A DNA stretch of 49,325 bases from Mangrovicoccus ximenensis (GTDB lineage Bacteria; Pseudomonadota; Alphaproteobacteria; Rhodobacterales; Rhodobacteraceae): assembly GCF_003056725.1 (NCBI RefSeq), contig NZ_QBKZ01000015.1, positions 259,281 through 308,605 on the forward strand. The letters run 5' to 3'. Below are positions 7,802-17,036 of this stretch, piece after piece (position 1 is the first letter of the stretch; each line of letters opens with the position of its first letter). The position numbers and the translations under genes were made by a program. The notes below the pieces were generated by a model. That model saw only the letters and a program-made list of their open reading frames with translations, ran no database searches and had not been told where the DNA came from.

Positions 7802-10800
7802 AGAGCTCTATCCTCCTTGCAGGACCCGGACCGTAGAGGTCCGAAACTTGGGCGACTTCCACGGCATAGGAGCCGGTGAGGCCGTCGGCGGCCCGCTGGG
7901 CCTCGGTGTAGTCGAATTGCGGCACGGTCACGTCGCGGACGCGGATATCCGCCCCGCCGGTGCGCACCGTCACCCGGTAAAGCTCGCGAGCCTCGCCCAG
8001 CGGCACTTCCGGCAGCGACCAGTCATCGCCCAGCCGCGTGCGCCGCACCCAGGTGAAGCGGTGCGTGCCGCTGGAGAGCACCTCGCCCTCCAGCGAGACC
8101 GGCGCATAGGGACGCAGCCCGGTGGCATCGGCGGCATGCTGGACATGCAGGTAGTCGGGGCTGTCCAGCGGCGCATCCGCCGCGCCGATCCGGTAGTGGC
8201 GGTTCAGCCCGCGGATCGGCGGCACCGTCACCTGCGGCACCGATCCGTCGAGCAGCACCACCAGGCTTCCGGCGGGCCATTCGTCGGGGATGAACACATC
8301 CGTGCCCTGCTGGCCTCGCAGCCGCAGGCTGACCACCGCATTGCCGTTCTCGTCGAGACTGTGATCCAGGAACTGGAAGATCTCCCAGGGCCCGCCCTGC
8401 CCGTCGCCGATCGCCAGCGCATTCGCGCCGTTGAGCAGCGAGTCCCAGTCGGTGCCGCTCAGTTCCCCGGACGCCAGGTCGATGACCAGCGGATCGCCGC
8501 GGTCGAGCAGTCCCGGATCGGCGCGCTTCAGGACGCTCAGCGTCAGGCCCAGCGTCGCGCTGTCCTCCACCAGCGTGTTCAGCCCGTAATTCGCATCCGA
8601 AGCCGAGGAGTAGACCGCGACATCGCCCGGCCAGGGGGCGGCCGCCACCGCCAGGTGCGGCGCATAGGGGTCCTCGTCCCCCAGCAGCAGAGGCAGGTCG
8701 AGAAACAGCGGGAAGGGCAGCGCCGAGGGCGGCGGCACGGCCAGCGGATCGCCCTCCTCGTAGCCACCGCCGGGGATGTAGACGCCCGGCTCCACCCGCA
8801 CCGCCTCGACGAGGCGGATGCCGAAATCCTCGATCCGGTCGATCCGGTAGAGCGCCGGTCCGGCGGCCTCCTGGATCTCCACCACGTCGCCCGCGCTCAC
8901 GTTGATGTAGGATGGCGGCAGCGCGAAGCTGACCGTGTCGCGGCTGACCCGCGCCTCGCTGAGCCAGCGCTCGGCCATGCGCTGGCCCTCGCCGAAGGTC
9001 AGCGACATGTTCAGGTCCGACATCGTCACCGCGCGCGCATCGTCGGCCGGATAGGACGCGCTGCTGCTGCGCGCCTCATAGGCGCCGTCCGCGGCGACAT
9101 GGGCGATCTGCACCGTGCCCGCGACCTCCGCCTCGGGCTGGCGGGTCTGCAGCAGGTCGCCGTCCTGCTCGGGATGCACGGCCAGATCCTCCGGCAGGAG
9201 CCGCAGGTCGGCGCGGCCGGTGCGGCTGCGGAAGGACAGCACGCCGTCGCGCTCCACGGCATCGAAGCCATGGGCCAGCATCAGGGGCTGCAGCGCCGCC
9301 CGCGCCCCGTCGAGCGAGGTCACCGCATAGCCGCGCACATAGCCCCAGAGCGCGCTGGTATCGATCTCCGTCACGCCCGAGCGCAGGCAGATCTCGCGCA
9401 CCACCTCGGCCAGGTCGCGCCCCGCCGTGCGGCCGTTGATCCAATGGCCGCGGATGTAGTTCTCGCCGTCGCCCCAGACAGTCCCAAGCGCCGGGAAATA
9501 CGGATAGGGCCGCGCGTCCCAGGCCCAGACATGTGCCTTCGTCATGTCGATCATCGGCCCGCCATAGACCGTCGAGACCGGGTTGTTCTCAGCCTGTTCC
9601 CAGTAATCCTGCACGGCGCGGACATACTGCATCTGGATCAGGTCGTCGCGCGCCCCGGTCGAGTAATATGGAATGTCCGACTCGGAGGATTTCGGATCAA
9701 GGAACTTGTTCGGCTGGTTGGTGCCCTTGTCGATCGCCGCGCAGCCGAATTCGGTGAACCAGACCGGCTTCGACTGCGGCACCCAGGCCGTCGGCGCCTC
9801 CTGGCGCACCCCGCCGATCCGCTCGTGATGCGGCAGCGACCACCAGGACCGGATGTCCTTGTAGCGCCAGATCCAGGGCTCGCCATGGGCGCCGTCGGTG
9901 ATCGGCAGCCGCTCCTGCGCGTTGCGTCCGGCATCGTCGGCATAATACCAGTCATAGCCCTCGCCGCCCTCGATATTGGCCTTGAGATAGTCGATGCTGT
10001 GGATGCTGCGCCAATGGCTGTCGGCATGCTCCGCATCGTCGCGCCAGTCGGACAGCGGCATGTAGTTGTCGATGCCGATGAAGTCGATATCGGCATACGC
10101 CCAGAGCGGGTCGAGATGGAAATAGCGGCTGCCGTCATGCGAGGAATAGCCGAAATATTCCGACCAGTCCGCCGCATAGCCAAGCTTGGCCCCCGCCCCC
10201 AGTACCTGGCGCACGTCCTCGGCCAAGCGGCAGAATTCCTCGACTGCCGGAAAGCTGTGATCTTCGGCCCTGAGCTGCGTCAGGCTGCGCATCTCCGAGC
10301 CGATGACGAAGGCATCGACCCCGCCCGCCGCCTTGCACAGATGCGCGTAGTGCAGGATGAAACGGCGGTAGCTCCACTCCTGCGGCCCCGAATAGGACAC
10401 GGTGCTGCCATCGACCGAGAAGTCCGAAACCTGCGCCGTGCCGAAGAACTCCGCCACCTCGCCGCGCGCCGCCGCGCTGCCGTCGGGGCTGCCCCCGACG
10501 CCCGGGGCAAGCGATCCGGTGATCCGGCCGCGCCAGGGCAGCGGCGGCTGCTCGGGCCCGCCCCACCAGGGATTGACCAGCCCGTTGCCCTCGAGCTGCT
10601 CCATCAGGATGAACGGATAGAACACGACATCCTTGCCGCGGCTGCGCAGCTCCCGCATCGCCTCGACCACCGAAGCATCGGCCGGCGTCCCGCCATAGAG
10701 CGGCCGCCCGTCATAGAGCGGGACCTCCCCGGCCTCCAGCCGGTCGGTCCCGGATACCGTCCAGGGCATCCTGCTCGACCCGACCAGCTTCTGCTCGACC

Positions 10801-11708
10801 TTGGGTTTCAGCGTGCAGCGGTTGCAGCGCAAGTCGTTGCCGAACCAGGACACGACCATGAGCGCGGAGCCGCAATTCGGCAGCTCGGCATCGAGCTGGT
10901 CCATCGAGGTCAGGAAATCCGACTTGCCCGAGGGCGAATTGCGGTTGCCGGGCACCGACCGGCCGATGCCCTTGTCGTAATGCACGACCGAGGTCGCCAG
11001 CGTGTATTCGCCGCTGCCGGGCATCAGCGCCACGGCCTTGACCGCACTGGCCAGCGACGGCACCTCGCCCTCGCTCGCGGCCTGGGCCGGGCGCAGCACC
11101 TCGAAGCTGAATTGCGGCACGCGGTTGCCGAAGCGCTCGAGCTCCAGATCCGAGATCACCACATAGGCCAGCCCGCGATAGGCCGGCGCGTTCTCCAGCC
11201 CCTCGACCGCGGCGATCTTCGGATCCGGGTCCTGGTCTTCGGTGCCGCGATAGACCGAGATGTCGAGCTTGCTGCGGCCGATGACTTTCCCGTCCGCCCA
11301 GATCCGTCCGATATCCGAGATCTCGCCCTCGCAGAGCGCGATCGCCAGGCTGATCGAATAGCTGTAGCTGGTGACCGTGGTGGAGGGCGCGCTGCCTTTG
11401 CCGCCGCCGGATTTCTGCTTGCGTTTCCTCTCCTTGAACCGCGTCGACCAAATCACCTGCCCCGGCACGCGCATCCGGCCATAGACCTGCTGGATCGACG
11501 CGCCTTCGCTCGCCGAAGTTACCCGCAGCCGGTCGACCCGCCCGGTCTCCACCGCCTGCGACCCCGATCCCAGCAACCGTTGGTCGATCATCCGTCCGGC
11601 AACCGCCCCGGCCGCCCGGCCGAGAACCGCCGCCGAGATGCCCAGCACGGACCCGCCGATCGAAGCGCCCACCGAGGCGCCGACTGCACCGAGGACGATT
11701 GTCGCCAT
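7791..11708 (-). CDS. GTA baseplate megatron protein (gp15, glycoside-hydrolase/TIM-barrel-like)
   Basis: This 1305-residue protein is the largest GTA component. In the Rhodobacter particle gp15 forms the tip of the tail and contacts the recipient envelope. Its N-terminus is hydrophobic and rich in Gly and Ala (GAVGASVGASIGGSVLG), followed by a phage-tail module. A TIM-barrel-like domain spans about residues 420-720 (GGVDAFVIGSEMRSLTQL; DIDFIGIDNYMPLSDW; KPVWFTEFGCAAIDKG, with paired acidic residues as in glycosidases). A second tail module and a beta-rich C-terminus complete it. The ATG at 11708 overlaps the previous stop as TGATG; the GTG three bases earlier is less likely. Length and order match the gp15 family. 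Whether the barrel is enzymatically active is not shown. Confidence 0.92.
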   Translation of the reverse strand: MATIVLGAVGASVGASIGGSVLGISAAVLGRAAGAVAGRMIDQRLLGSGSQAVETGRVDRLRVTSASEGASIQQVYGRMRVPGQVIWSTRFKERKRKQKSGGGKGSAPSTTVTSYSYSISLAIALCEGEISDIGRIWADGKVIGRSKLDISVYRGTEDQDPDPKIAAVEGLENAPAYRGLAYVVISDLELERFGNRVPQFSFEVLRPAQAASEGEVPSLASAVKAVALMPGSGEYTLATSVVHYDKGIGRSVPGNRNSPSGKSDFLTSMDQLDAELPNCGSALMVVSWFGNDLRCNRCTLKPKVEQKLVGSSRMPWTVSGTDRLEAGEVPLYDGRPLYGGTPADASVVEAMRELRSRGKDVVFYPFILMEQLEGNGLVNPWWGGPEQPPLPWRGRITGSLAPGVGGSPDGSAAARGEVAEFFGTAQVSDFSVDGSTVSYSGPQEWSYRRFILHYAHLCKAAGGVDAFVIGSEMRSLTQLRAEDHSFPAVEEFCRLAEDVRQVLGAGAKLGYAADWSEYFGYSSHDGSRYFHLDPLWAYADIDFIGIDNYMPLSDWRDDAEHADSHWRSIHSIDYLKANIEGGEGYDWYYADDAGRNAQERLPITDGAHGEPWIWRYKDIRSWWSLPHHERIGGVRQEAPTAWVPQSKPVWFTEFGCAAIDKGTNQPNKFLDPKSSESDIPYYSTGARDDLIQMQYVRAVQDYWEQAENNPVSTVYGGPMIDMTKAHVWAWDARPYPYFPALGTVWGDGENYIRGHWINGRTAGRDLAEVVREICLRSGVTEIDTSALWGYVRGYAVTSLDGARAALQPLMLAHGFDAVERDGVLSFRSRTGRADLRLLPEDLAVHPEQDGDLLQTRQPEAEVAGTVQIAHVAADGAYEARSSSASYPADDARAVTMSDLNMSLTFGEGQRMAERWLSEARVSRDTVSFALPPSYINVSAGDVVEIQEAAGPALYRIDRIEDFGIRLVEAVRVEPGVYIPGGGYEEGDPLAVPPPSALPFPLFLDLPLLLGDEDPYAPHLAVAAAPWPGDVAVYSSASDANYGLNTLVEDSATLGLTLSVLKRADPGLLDRGDPLVIDLASGELSGTDWDSLLNGANALAIGDGQGGPWEIFQFLDHSLDENGNAVVSLRLRGQQGTDVFIPDEWPAGSLVVLLDGSVPQVTVPPIRGLNRHYRIGAADAPLDSPDYLHVQHAADATGLRPYAPVSLEGEVLSSGTHRFTWVRRTRLGDDWSLPEVPLGEARELYRVTVRTGGADIRVRDVTVPQFDYTEAQRAADGLTGSYAVEVAQVSDLYGPGPARRIELYVV

Positions 11709-12154
11709 CACTTCACCTCGTCAGGAAAACGGAACCGCGCCACGATGCGGCGGGCCCAGGGATTGGTCAGAGGGGTTTCGGTCACCCCATGCCCGGAATA
11801 GGCGTGGATCACCGTCGGCATGCCGCGCAGCTCCGCGGCGATCCCCAGATGCTTGGCCACCGCGCCATCCCGCATGCGGAAGAGCAGCACGTCGCCGGGC
11901 AGAACACGGCCATCGGGCGCCGGACGCAGATGATCGGCAGCGGCGCGCCAGAGGCGTTCCTCGCGCTGCGGCTCGCCCCAGTCCGCCGAATAGCCCGGCA
12001 CGGCGGTCGGCTCCCGCCCGTGCAGCTCGCGCCAGATGCCGCGGATCAGCCCGAGGCAATCGGTCCCCGCCTGGCGGGTGGAACACTGGTGCCGGTAGGG
12101 CGTGCCGATCCAGCCGCGCGCCAGCGCGACGACATCGCGTGTCTCGGTGCTCAT
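11708..12154 (-). CDS. GTA NlpC/P60-type cell wall peptidase (gp14)
   Basis: This 148-residue NlpC/P60 cysteine peptidase is expected to open peptidoglycan during DNA injection. The catalytic Cys lies in GTDCLGLIRGIWREL (about residue 33), the His in AVAKHLGIAAEL (about 102) and the third polar residue in VIHAYSGHGV (about 117), the normal Cys-His-His order. It sits between gp13 and gp15 with 4-base (ATGA) and TGATG overlaps, so the operon is tightly coupled. Length and position match GTA gp14. Confidence 0.93.
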   Translation of the reverse strand: MSTETRDVVALARGWIGTPYRHQCSTRQAGTDCLGLIRGIWRELHGREPTAVPGYSADWGEPQREERLWRAAADHLRPAPDGRVLPGDVLLFRMRDGAVAKHLGIAAELRGMPTVIHAYSGHGVTETPLTNPWARRIVARFRFPDEVK

Positions 12155-13035
12155 CTGTACCTGCTCCCGCCGTCATTGCCGCCGCTGCGCGAGGGATAGC
12201 TCAGCAGCCAGTCTTCGCCCGGAATGTGCGGACAGCCCCGGAAATTCGGGAAATTGCCGTATTTCACCTTGCAGGTCTCCGCCCGCTTGTCGCAGCCCGC
12301 CACCAGCCGGACCCGGTCGCCCGGCGCTATGCCGCCGCGGATCTCCTCCCACAGCTCGACGCTGCGCACCGGACCCGCGCGGTCGGATTTGACATGGCCC
12401 GACAGCCCGGCCGCCGCCCCGTCCAGCACCTCGAACCGGCCCTGCTCGAACCAGCGGTCGGCATACTGGCCCAGCGCGGGCAGAGCGAACCGGCTGCGCC
12501 CCGTCATCGAGGCCACCGAAGCCTCGACCGTGTAGTCCGGCCCCGACAGGTCGAGCCCGCAGCGCGCATCGCCAAGCTGCGCCGAGCAGCCGCGCTGGAA
12601 CACCCGCCCCTGCGTCTGGTTCAGCGCCTCCGACAGGCCGCGAAGTTCGGCGCGGAACTCGCCCGCCTCCATCTTCACCTCGCCCAGCGCGCCGCGGAAC
12701 TGCAGCGCCCGCTGCTCCGCGTCGCTCCAATTGACCAGCCAGGCCGACACCTCCGCGCCGTCGAACAGCCCCGCCTTCAGCTCGTCTTCGGATACCGCGC
12801 TGTCGCTCAGCACGCCCGCCGCCTCGCTGTTGTCGACCGACAGCCCGGTGGTCTGCGACAGCGCATTGGCGGTCAGGCCGGTGCCCGCGCGGAAGGTGAC
12901 GCCGCCGAAGCTCAGGTCCCGGTCATGGTCGGTGAAGCCGAACACCGCGCCATCCTTCCGCGTCAGCCGCCAGCAATGGCAAACCGTGGTATGACCGCCC
13001 GCAAAGTGGTCGAGAAAATCTCCGGTAACAGGCAT
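12151..13035 (-). CDS. GTA tail hub protein (gp13, DUF2163)
   Basis: This 294-residue protein belongs to the DUF2163 / phage_BR0599 family that forms the tail hub in GTAs. Landmarks are FTDHDRDLSFGGVTFRAGTG near residue 34 and TTGLSVDNSEAAGVLSD near 62. Cysteine-bearing segments occur at QRGCSAQLGDARCGLD (~148-160), AGCDKRAETCKVKYGN (~252-261) and FPNFRGCPHIPGED (~270). Such a C-terminal cysteine set resembles the metal/Fe-S-binding tail-tip proteins of lambda-like phages, so cluster binding is plausible but inferred. Its stop overlaps gp14 by 4 bases. Confidence 0.92.
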   Translation of the reverse strand: MPVTGDFLDHFAGGHTTVCHCWRLTRKDGAVFGFTDHDRDLSFGGVTFRAGTGLTANALSQTTGLSVDNSEAAGVLSDSAVSEDELKAGLFDGAEVSAWLVNWSDAEQRALQFRGALGEVKMEAGEFRAELRGLSEALNQTQGRVFQRGCSAQLGDARCGLDLSGPDYTVEASVASMTGRSRFALPALGQYADRWFEQGRFEVLDGAAAGLSGHVKSDRAGPVRSVELWEEIRGGIAPGDRVRLVAGCDKRAETCKVKYGNFPNFRGCPHIPGEDWLLSYPSRSGGNDGGSRYR

Positions 13036-13658
13036 CAGACCCTCAGCTCCACGATCGGCACATTGGGAACGTCGCCCGCCTGGAAACTGGCGACCGAGGT
13101 CACGATCCGGTCGGTATCGAACCGCACCGGCACGTCGAATTCGAAGCCTGCGGTGATTGCCGCACCGGCCGCCGGAGCGGCCGTGAACACCACCTGCCCA
13201 GCCGCCGGGTCCAGCACCCAGTCTGCCACCTCGGCGCCCTCCACGGCGACCTTCACCGTGCCCTCGACCGGCTTCCTGATCGGCCGGTCATAGCTCTGCG
13301 CGCCCGAGGCATAGGTCTTGCTCAGCTGGAACACCCGCTCGCTGCCGTCTCCGGTCCCGATCGCCTGGTCCGTTGCCGTCACCTCCGCCGAGGGCGCGCC
13401 GCTGCGGTAATCCGCCCAGTCCTTCCAGCGGAAACCGTAGAGCTGCCCCTGCCGCGCCTCGAAGAAGGCGATCAGCATCTCGATATCGTCGAGCGACCGC
13501 ATCCCCATCCCCGCATCATAGCGGCGGCGCGAATGCGACCAGGGCGTGTTGCGTTCCTCGTATCCGTTCGCCAGCGTGACGATCGCGGTGCGCCGCTCCG
13601 GCCCGCCCATCGAGCCGAAGCTCAGCGAGGCGGGAAACCTGACCTCATGAAATGCCAT
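13035..13658 (-). CDS. GTA distal tail protein (gp12, DUF2460)
   Basis: This 207-residue protein matches the DUF2460 (TIGR02217) family: FHEVRFPASLSFGSMGGPER at the start, then RRRYDAGMGMRSLDDIEMLI and FRWKDWADYRSG. In the GTA particle it forms the distal tail ring joining the tube to the hub. The ATG at 13658 has AAAGGA 8 bases upstream; a longer start at 13679 lacks a good site. It touches gp13 by one base (TGATG), and a 17-base gap separates it from gp11. Order and size agree with known GTA clusters. Confidence 0.93.
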   Translation of the reverse strand: MAFHEVRFPASLSFGSMGGPERRTAIVTLANGYEERNTPWSHSRRRYDAGMGMRSLDDIEMLIAFFEARQGQLYGFRWKDWADYRSGAPSAEVTATDQAIGTGDGSERVFQLSKTYASGAQSYDRPIRKPVEGTVKVAVEGAEVADWVLDPAAGQVVFTAAPAAGAAITAGFEFDVPVRFDTDRIVTSVASFQAGDVPNVPIVELRV

Positions 13659-13675
13659 CGAACTGTCCTTTCCGT

Positions 13676-14335
13676 TCAACGGTTGCGCTGTCCGCGCGAA
13701 AGCGCGCGGCCCATCTGCGCGGCGATCTGGCCCTGGCTGCGGCGGAAGCTCTCGGCATCGGTCGTGCTGATGTTCATCACCACGCTGACCCCGGCCCCGC
13801 CCTGGGCACGCACGCCGAGCGATCCGTCGGGCCCGCGGCTCAGTGGCATGATCGCCTCGGGCCCAGCCTCGCCCATCAGCCCGGTCGCGCCGCGCATCGG
13901 GAAGGCCGTCGGGCCCGACACGATCCCCCCCTTGGCGAAGGGCATCACGCGTCCCTGGGCGAAGCTGCCGCCCTTCTCGAAGGGCATGATCCCCGACATC
14001 ACCGCCGAGACGCCGCTGCCCAGCATGCCGCCGACATGCTTCATCACCGGGTTCACCGCCGAAGCATAGGCTGCGTTGACCATCGACTCGCCGATCTTGG
14101 AAAATGCATCCTGCAGCCGCATGCCGTCGAAGATCACGCCGTCGAAAGCCGAGCGCAGCCCGCGGCTGATCCCGCCCGACAGGGTCGAGACCTGCTTCGA
14201 GGTATCCGCGATGGTGGCGCGCATCTGCTCCAGCTCGCCCGCGAAGGCCGAGGCCACCACCTGCGTCCCGGCCAGGCTCTCTTCCAGCGCATCCACCTGG
14301 TCGGAGAAATCGTCGAGCCCCGTCACCTCAGTCAT
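13676..14335 (-). CDS. GTA tape measure protein (gp11)
   Basis: This ~219-residue protein sets tail length and is probably involved in DNA passage. It begins MTEVTGLDDFSDQVDALEES and continues with a helical region. The C-terminal half is glycine-rich with the pattern common to tape measures, MPFEKGGSFAQGRVMPFAKG, then GPTAFPMRGATGLMGEAGPE and AIMPLSRGPDGSLGV. It is very short for a tape measure, as expected for the ~50-nm GTA tail, and matches the family's length. Several start codons lie together (14335, 14338, 14344); 14335 is chosen because the previous stop overlaps the start cluster. Confidence 0.9.
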   Translation of the reverse strand: MTEVTGLDDFSDQVDALEESLAGTQVVASAFAGELEQMRATIADTSKQVSTLSGGISRGLRSAFDGVIFDGMRLQDAFSKIGESMVNAAYASAVNPVMKHVGGMLGSGVSAVMSGIMPFEKGGSFAQGRVMPFAKGGIVSGPTAFPMRGATGLMGEAGPEAIMPLSRGPDGSLGVRAQGGAGVSVVMNISTTDAESFRRSQGQIAAQMGRALSRGQRNR

Positions 14336-14543
14336 CATCCGCATCCTTCGTCACATCGGGAAAGCGCCGCGCCAGCTCTTCGAGCCCGGCCCGGCCCAGA
14401 GGACCCGCCCGCGCGTCGCGGCCGAGCATGATCACCAGTTCCGCAGGCGTCAGCGCCCAGAACTCGCGCGGGGTCAGCCGCAGCTCGTGCAGCCCCGCCC
14501 GCATCAGCCCCGGCCAGTCGAGGCCCTTCGGGAAATCGATCTC
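14328..14543 (-). CDS. GTA gp10.1-like small protein (TIGR02216), start missing
   Basis: This is a short reading frame that begins to look conserved at LDWPGLMRAGLHELRL and continues with TPREFWALTPAELVIMLG to a stop at 14328. It matches the ~60-residue TIGR02216 protein found between the tail tube/chaperone and tape-measure genes of GTAs. No in-frame ATG, GTG or TTG lies just before the conserved part, and the upstream DNA no longer resembles GTA genes. The gene is therefore probably cut at about 14525-14560. Genes gp1-gp10 (terminase, portal, protease, capsid, head-tail connectors, tail tube) are absent, so this is only the distal half of a GTA cluster. Confidence 0.75.
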   Translation of the reverse strand, partial: EIDFPKGLDWPGLMRAGLHELRLTPREFWALTPAELVIMLGRDARAGPLGRAGLEELARRFPDVTKDADDD

Positions 14544-14544
14544 C

Positions 14545-16094
14545 CGGATCGATGTCCGGTTCTCAGCCCGCTCGCCGTCAGCCTGCCTGCAGCGCAGAGC
14601 GGCGGCCCAGCTCGCCCGCCAGCCAGCGCGAGGCCCATCGCTAACCGCACCACAAAGTGGGACAGGATCACCGGGGCGGACAAGCCCTGCCAGCCGGCCG
14701 GGGGAGCGTCTGGCGAATGGCGCGCGGATGCATGTGGAGGTCATGATGGACGGCTTTCCGGCGCTGCCGCAGATGTCCGGTTGTGCCGGAGACTTTGCGG
14801 GCGAGGTCCGGCGCTGTGCCGAACAACGGAGTTCAATTGCCGTCTGGGGCCTTGCAGCGCAAATGCCCGGCGGAACGCGGGTCGTGAATTCAGCCTGTGC
14901 GCTGCCGGGCTGGAGCAGGCTTCCGAAGACGACGCATGAGGCCGCGAGCTGGTACGCGCATGATCGGGCGCTGAGGCAGAGCTGTGCCCGTCCGTCTGGT
15001 GCGATGCCGAGATGGCGTGGAATGCGGCCGCGCCGGGCAAGCGCAGACGTCGCGCTCAAGGGGGGCTCCGGTCTGCCGATCCGCCGGGCGAGCCTTCTGC
15101 ACCTGCGCGGATCCGGCTGGGCCGTGCCGGACGCCAGCGCCCTGGCGCGGCGGAGGAAAACCTTGGCGTGACCCTTCCGTGGCGCGGGGTCCGAGGGATC
15201 TTTGCATCTGTCCGCCCCGTCTCGAGGATTGCGGGGAAATGCCCTGCCGGGCAGCGGAGAGCCCGACGTCAAGTTCGAAGGCGGCGCTTAGCACAGGCGC
15301 AGGCATGGCGCGCTCGGGATCGGCTGGGGTGCCGTCGGTTCCGAACGCGCGGCGCGCGGCTGGCGAGGGCTTTGCCACATGGGCAGCTGATGCTGCCTGC
15401 GTCCCGCACGCCCGCCGCGACGCCATCGCTGCCCGCGGTGCCGCTGCCCCCCCCCTCAAGGCCATTGAAACCGGGCACGGCCGGGGCAGGGACAAGACAT
15501 GGGCCGGGTCCGGAAGCGGTTCGAGCTTGCCTCCCGCGAGTGCGGGATCCGCGTGAGGCTGGCCGGGCAGCGTCTGATGTCCCGTGTCTCCGGCCGTCGG
15601 GTGGCGGAGAAGCAGGGCCGGATGGCCGCCGCAAACCGGGTCTCTGACCGCGGTTTGCGGGGATGGGGGCTGCCATCCGCTGATTGGCGCAGCAGCGTCG
15701 CTGTCTGGGCCGCAGCGGCCGGAACCGGGACGGACAGCGCAAGGCGGTGGGATGCAGGGAGGGCAGCCGGTCGTTCAGGCCGAGCGGCAGGGGACCGGAC
15801 TGTTCCGCCTCTCCGCCGCATGCTGCGCAGCGAAGATGGCGCGCGGGCCACGACCGGGGGAAGGAGTCTCCGGGGCTTGGACGGGAGAACGGGCAAGTTG
15901 CCTGTCCGCGTCGGGTCGGGGAACAGGCCTGCTTGAGCTGAATCGCGGCCCGGATCCTGGCTGCTCCCGACGGCGCAGGGAAAACCGGTCGAAGCTCCGG
16001 CCGCCTCCGCCTGCCAGCCTGCGGGATGCTGTCCGGCGGCGGGCACGGCAGGGGCGGCGGGGAAGCGTCTAGCTCCCCCGCCGGGCGGCAGGGA
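14545..16094. other. About 1.5 kb with no recognisable gene
   Basis: Long overlapping open frames occur on both strands here, but all are rich in Arg, Pro, Ala and Gly with no motif I recognise. None has a convincing ribosome site, and the G/C bias at third positions seen in real genes nearby is not evident. I found no tRNA, RNase P, tmRNA or SRP signature. It may be degenerated sequence, a non-coding locus or out-of-place DNA between the cut GTA cluster and tpiA. Confidence 0.5.
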
Positions 16095-16829
16095 TCAGGC
16101 GGCGTCGAGCGCGGCGATGATCGCCCCGAAATCTGAGGCCTTCAGCGAGGCGCCGCCGACCAGCGCGCCGTCGACATTCGAGACCGCGAAAATCTCGGCG
16201 GCGTTGCCGGGCTTCACCGAACCGCCATAGAGCAGCGGGATGTCGGCGGCAGCGGCGCCGAAGCGGCCGGTCAGCGCGGCACGCATCGCGTCATGCACCT
16301 CGGCGATCTGCTCAAGCGTCGGGGTGCGGCCGGTGCCGATCGCCCAGACCGGCTCGTAGGCGATGACCAGTCCGGGCGTGTCGGGCAGCGAGCCTGCGAG
16401 CTGCGCGGTGACCACGGCCAGCGTCTCGCCGGAATCGCGCTCGGCCTCTGTCTCGCCGACGCAGACGACCGGCAGCAGCCCGGCCTCCAGCGCGGTCTCG
16501 GCCTTGGCCCTGACCAGCGCGTCGGTCTCGCCGTGATCGGCGCGGCGTTCGGAATGGCCGAGGATCACGTGGCTGGCACCGGCATCTGCGAGCATCGCGG
16601 CGCTGATGTCTCCGGTATGCGCGCCCGAGGCTTTCCCGTGGCAATCCTGTCCGCCGACCGCGATGAAGCTGCCCTGGCAGGTCTCGGCCATCGCGGCGAC
16701 CAGCGTCGCCGCCGGGCAGAGCAGGACGCCGCAGCCGGGTGCGTCGCCCTCGAGCAGCGTCCGCACCTCCGCGAGGTCGGCGCTCAGGCCGTTCATCTTC
16801 CAGTTCCCTGCTGCGAGCTTGCGTGCCAT
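16095..16829 (-). CDS. tpiA: Triosephosphate isomerase
   Basis: This enzyme interconverts dihydroxyacetone phosphate and glyceraldehyde 3-phosphate. The 244-residue barrel has all catalytic elements: Lys in AGNWKMNG (residues 7-14), His in VILGHSERR (about 88-96), Glu in [13 protein letters not shown] (about 160-172, including the flexible loop) and phosphate-binding segments [12 protein letters not shown] and GALVGGASL. It starts at 16829 and is divergent from the phosphoenolpyruvate synthase gene; the ~200-base gap must hold both promoters. Together with pgk and fbaB this adds to the lower-glycolysis content of the window. Confidence 0.97.
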   Translation of the reverse strand: MARKLAAGNWKMNGLSADLAEVRTLLEGDAPGCGVLLCPAATLVAAMAETCQGSFIAVGGQDCHGKASGAHTGDISAAMLADAGASHVILGHSERRADHGETDALVRAKAETALEAGLLPVVCVGETEAERDSGETLAVVTAQLAGSLPDTPGLVIAYEPVWAIGTGRTPTLEQIAEVHDAMRAALTGRFGAAAADIPLLYGGSVKPGNAAEIFAVSNVDGALVGGASLKASDFGAIIAALDAA

Positions 16830-17036
16830 CGCCTGTGTCCTTCCGGTTATCTCTGCGGGCCGGGGCGCGGCCCGACCGGAGGCTTAGCACAAGTCCCGCC
16901 CCGGACAACCGGGGTAACATGACGCCGCTGCGGCGGAGCGGTTTTCCCCTTTTGCGTGTCGCTGTCCTGCAGCATAGTTTCTGTCGATGGATAAAATGAT
17001 TCCATACCATTGAGTCGAATGATCTCGGAGACAGAG

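Noticed and set aside
7515..11801. 1428-residue open frame on the plus strand opposite GTA gp15
   Set aside because: It is the antisense shadow of a well-conserved gene. Its composition (rich in Arg, Pro, His, Gln and Gly) and lack of motifs are typical of antisense frames in high-GC DNA.
7085..14545. Active prophage
   Set aside because: There is no integrase, repressor, lysis or head gene. Gene order and sizes match the GTA tail cluster, not a phage genome.
15515..15540. tRNA T-loop-like GGTTCGAG
   Set aside because: The flanking bases do not form a T stem, and no anticodon arm, acceptor stem or CCA context is present.
14890..16046. Overlapping ~200-residue open frames on both strands in the gene-free stretch
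   Set aside because: None has a ribosome site, motif or convincing codon-position bias, and several mutually exclusive frames are open at once, as expected by chance in very GC-rich DNA.
17010..17036. TTG at 17010 and ATG at 17019 as starts of the PpsA fusion
   Set aside because: The ATG at 17037 has GGAG at ideal spacing; the upstream codons lack one.
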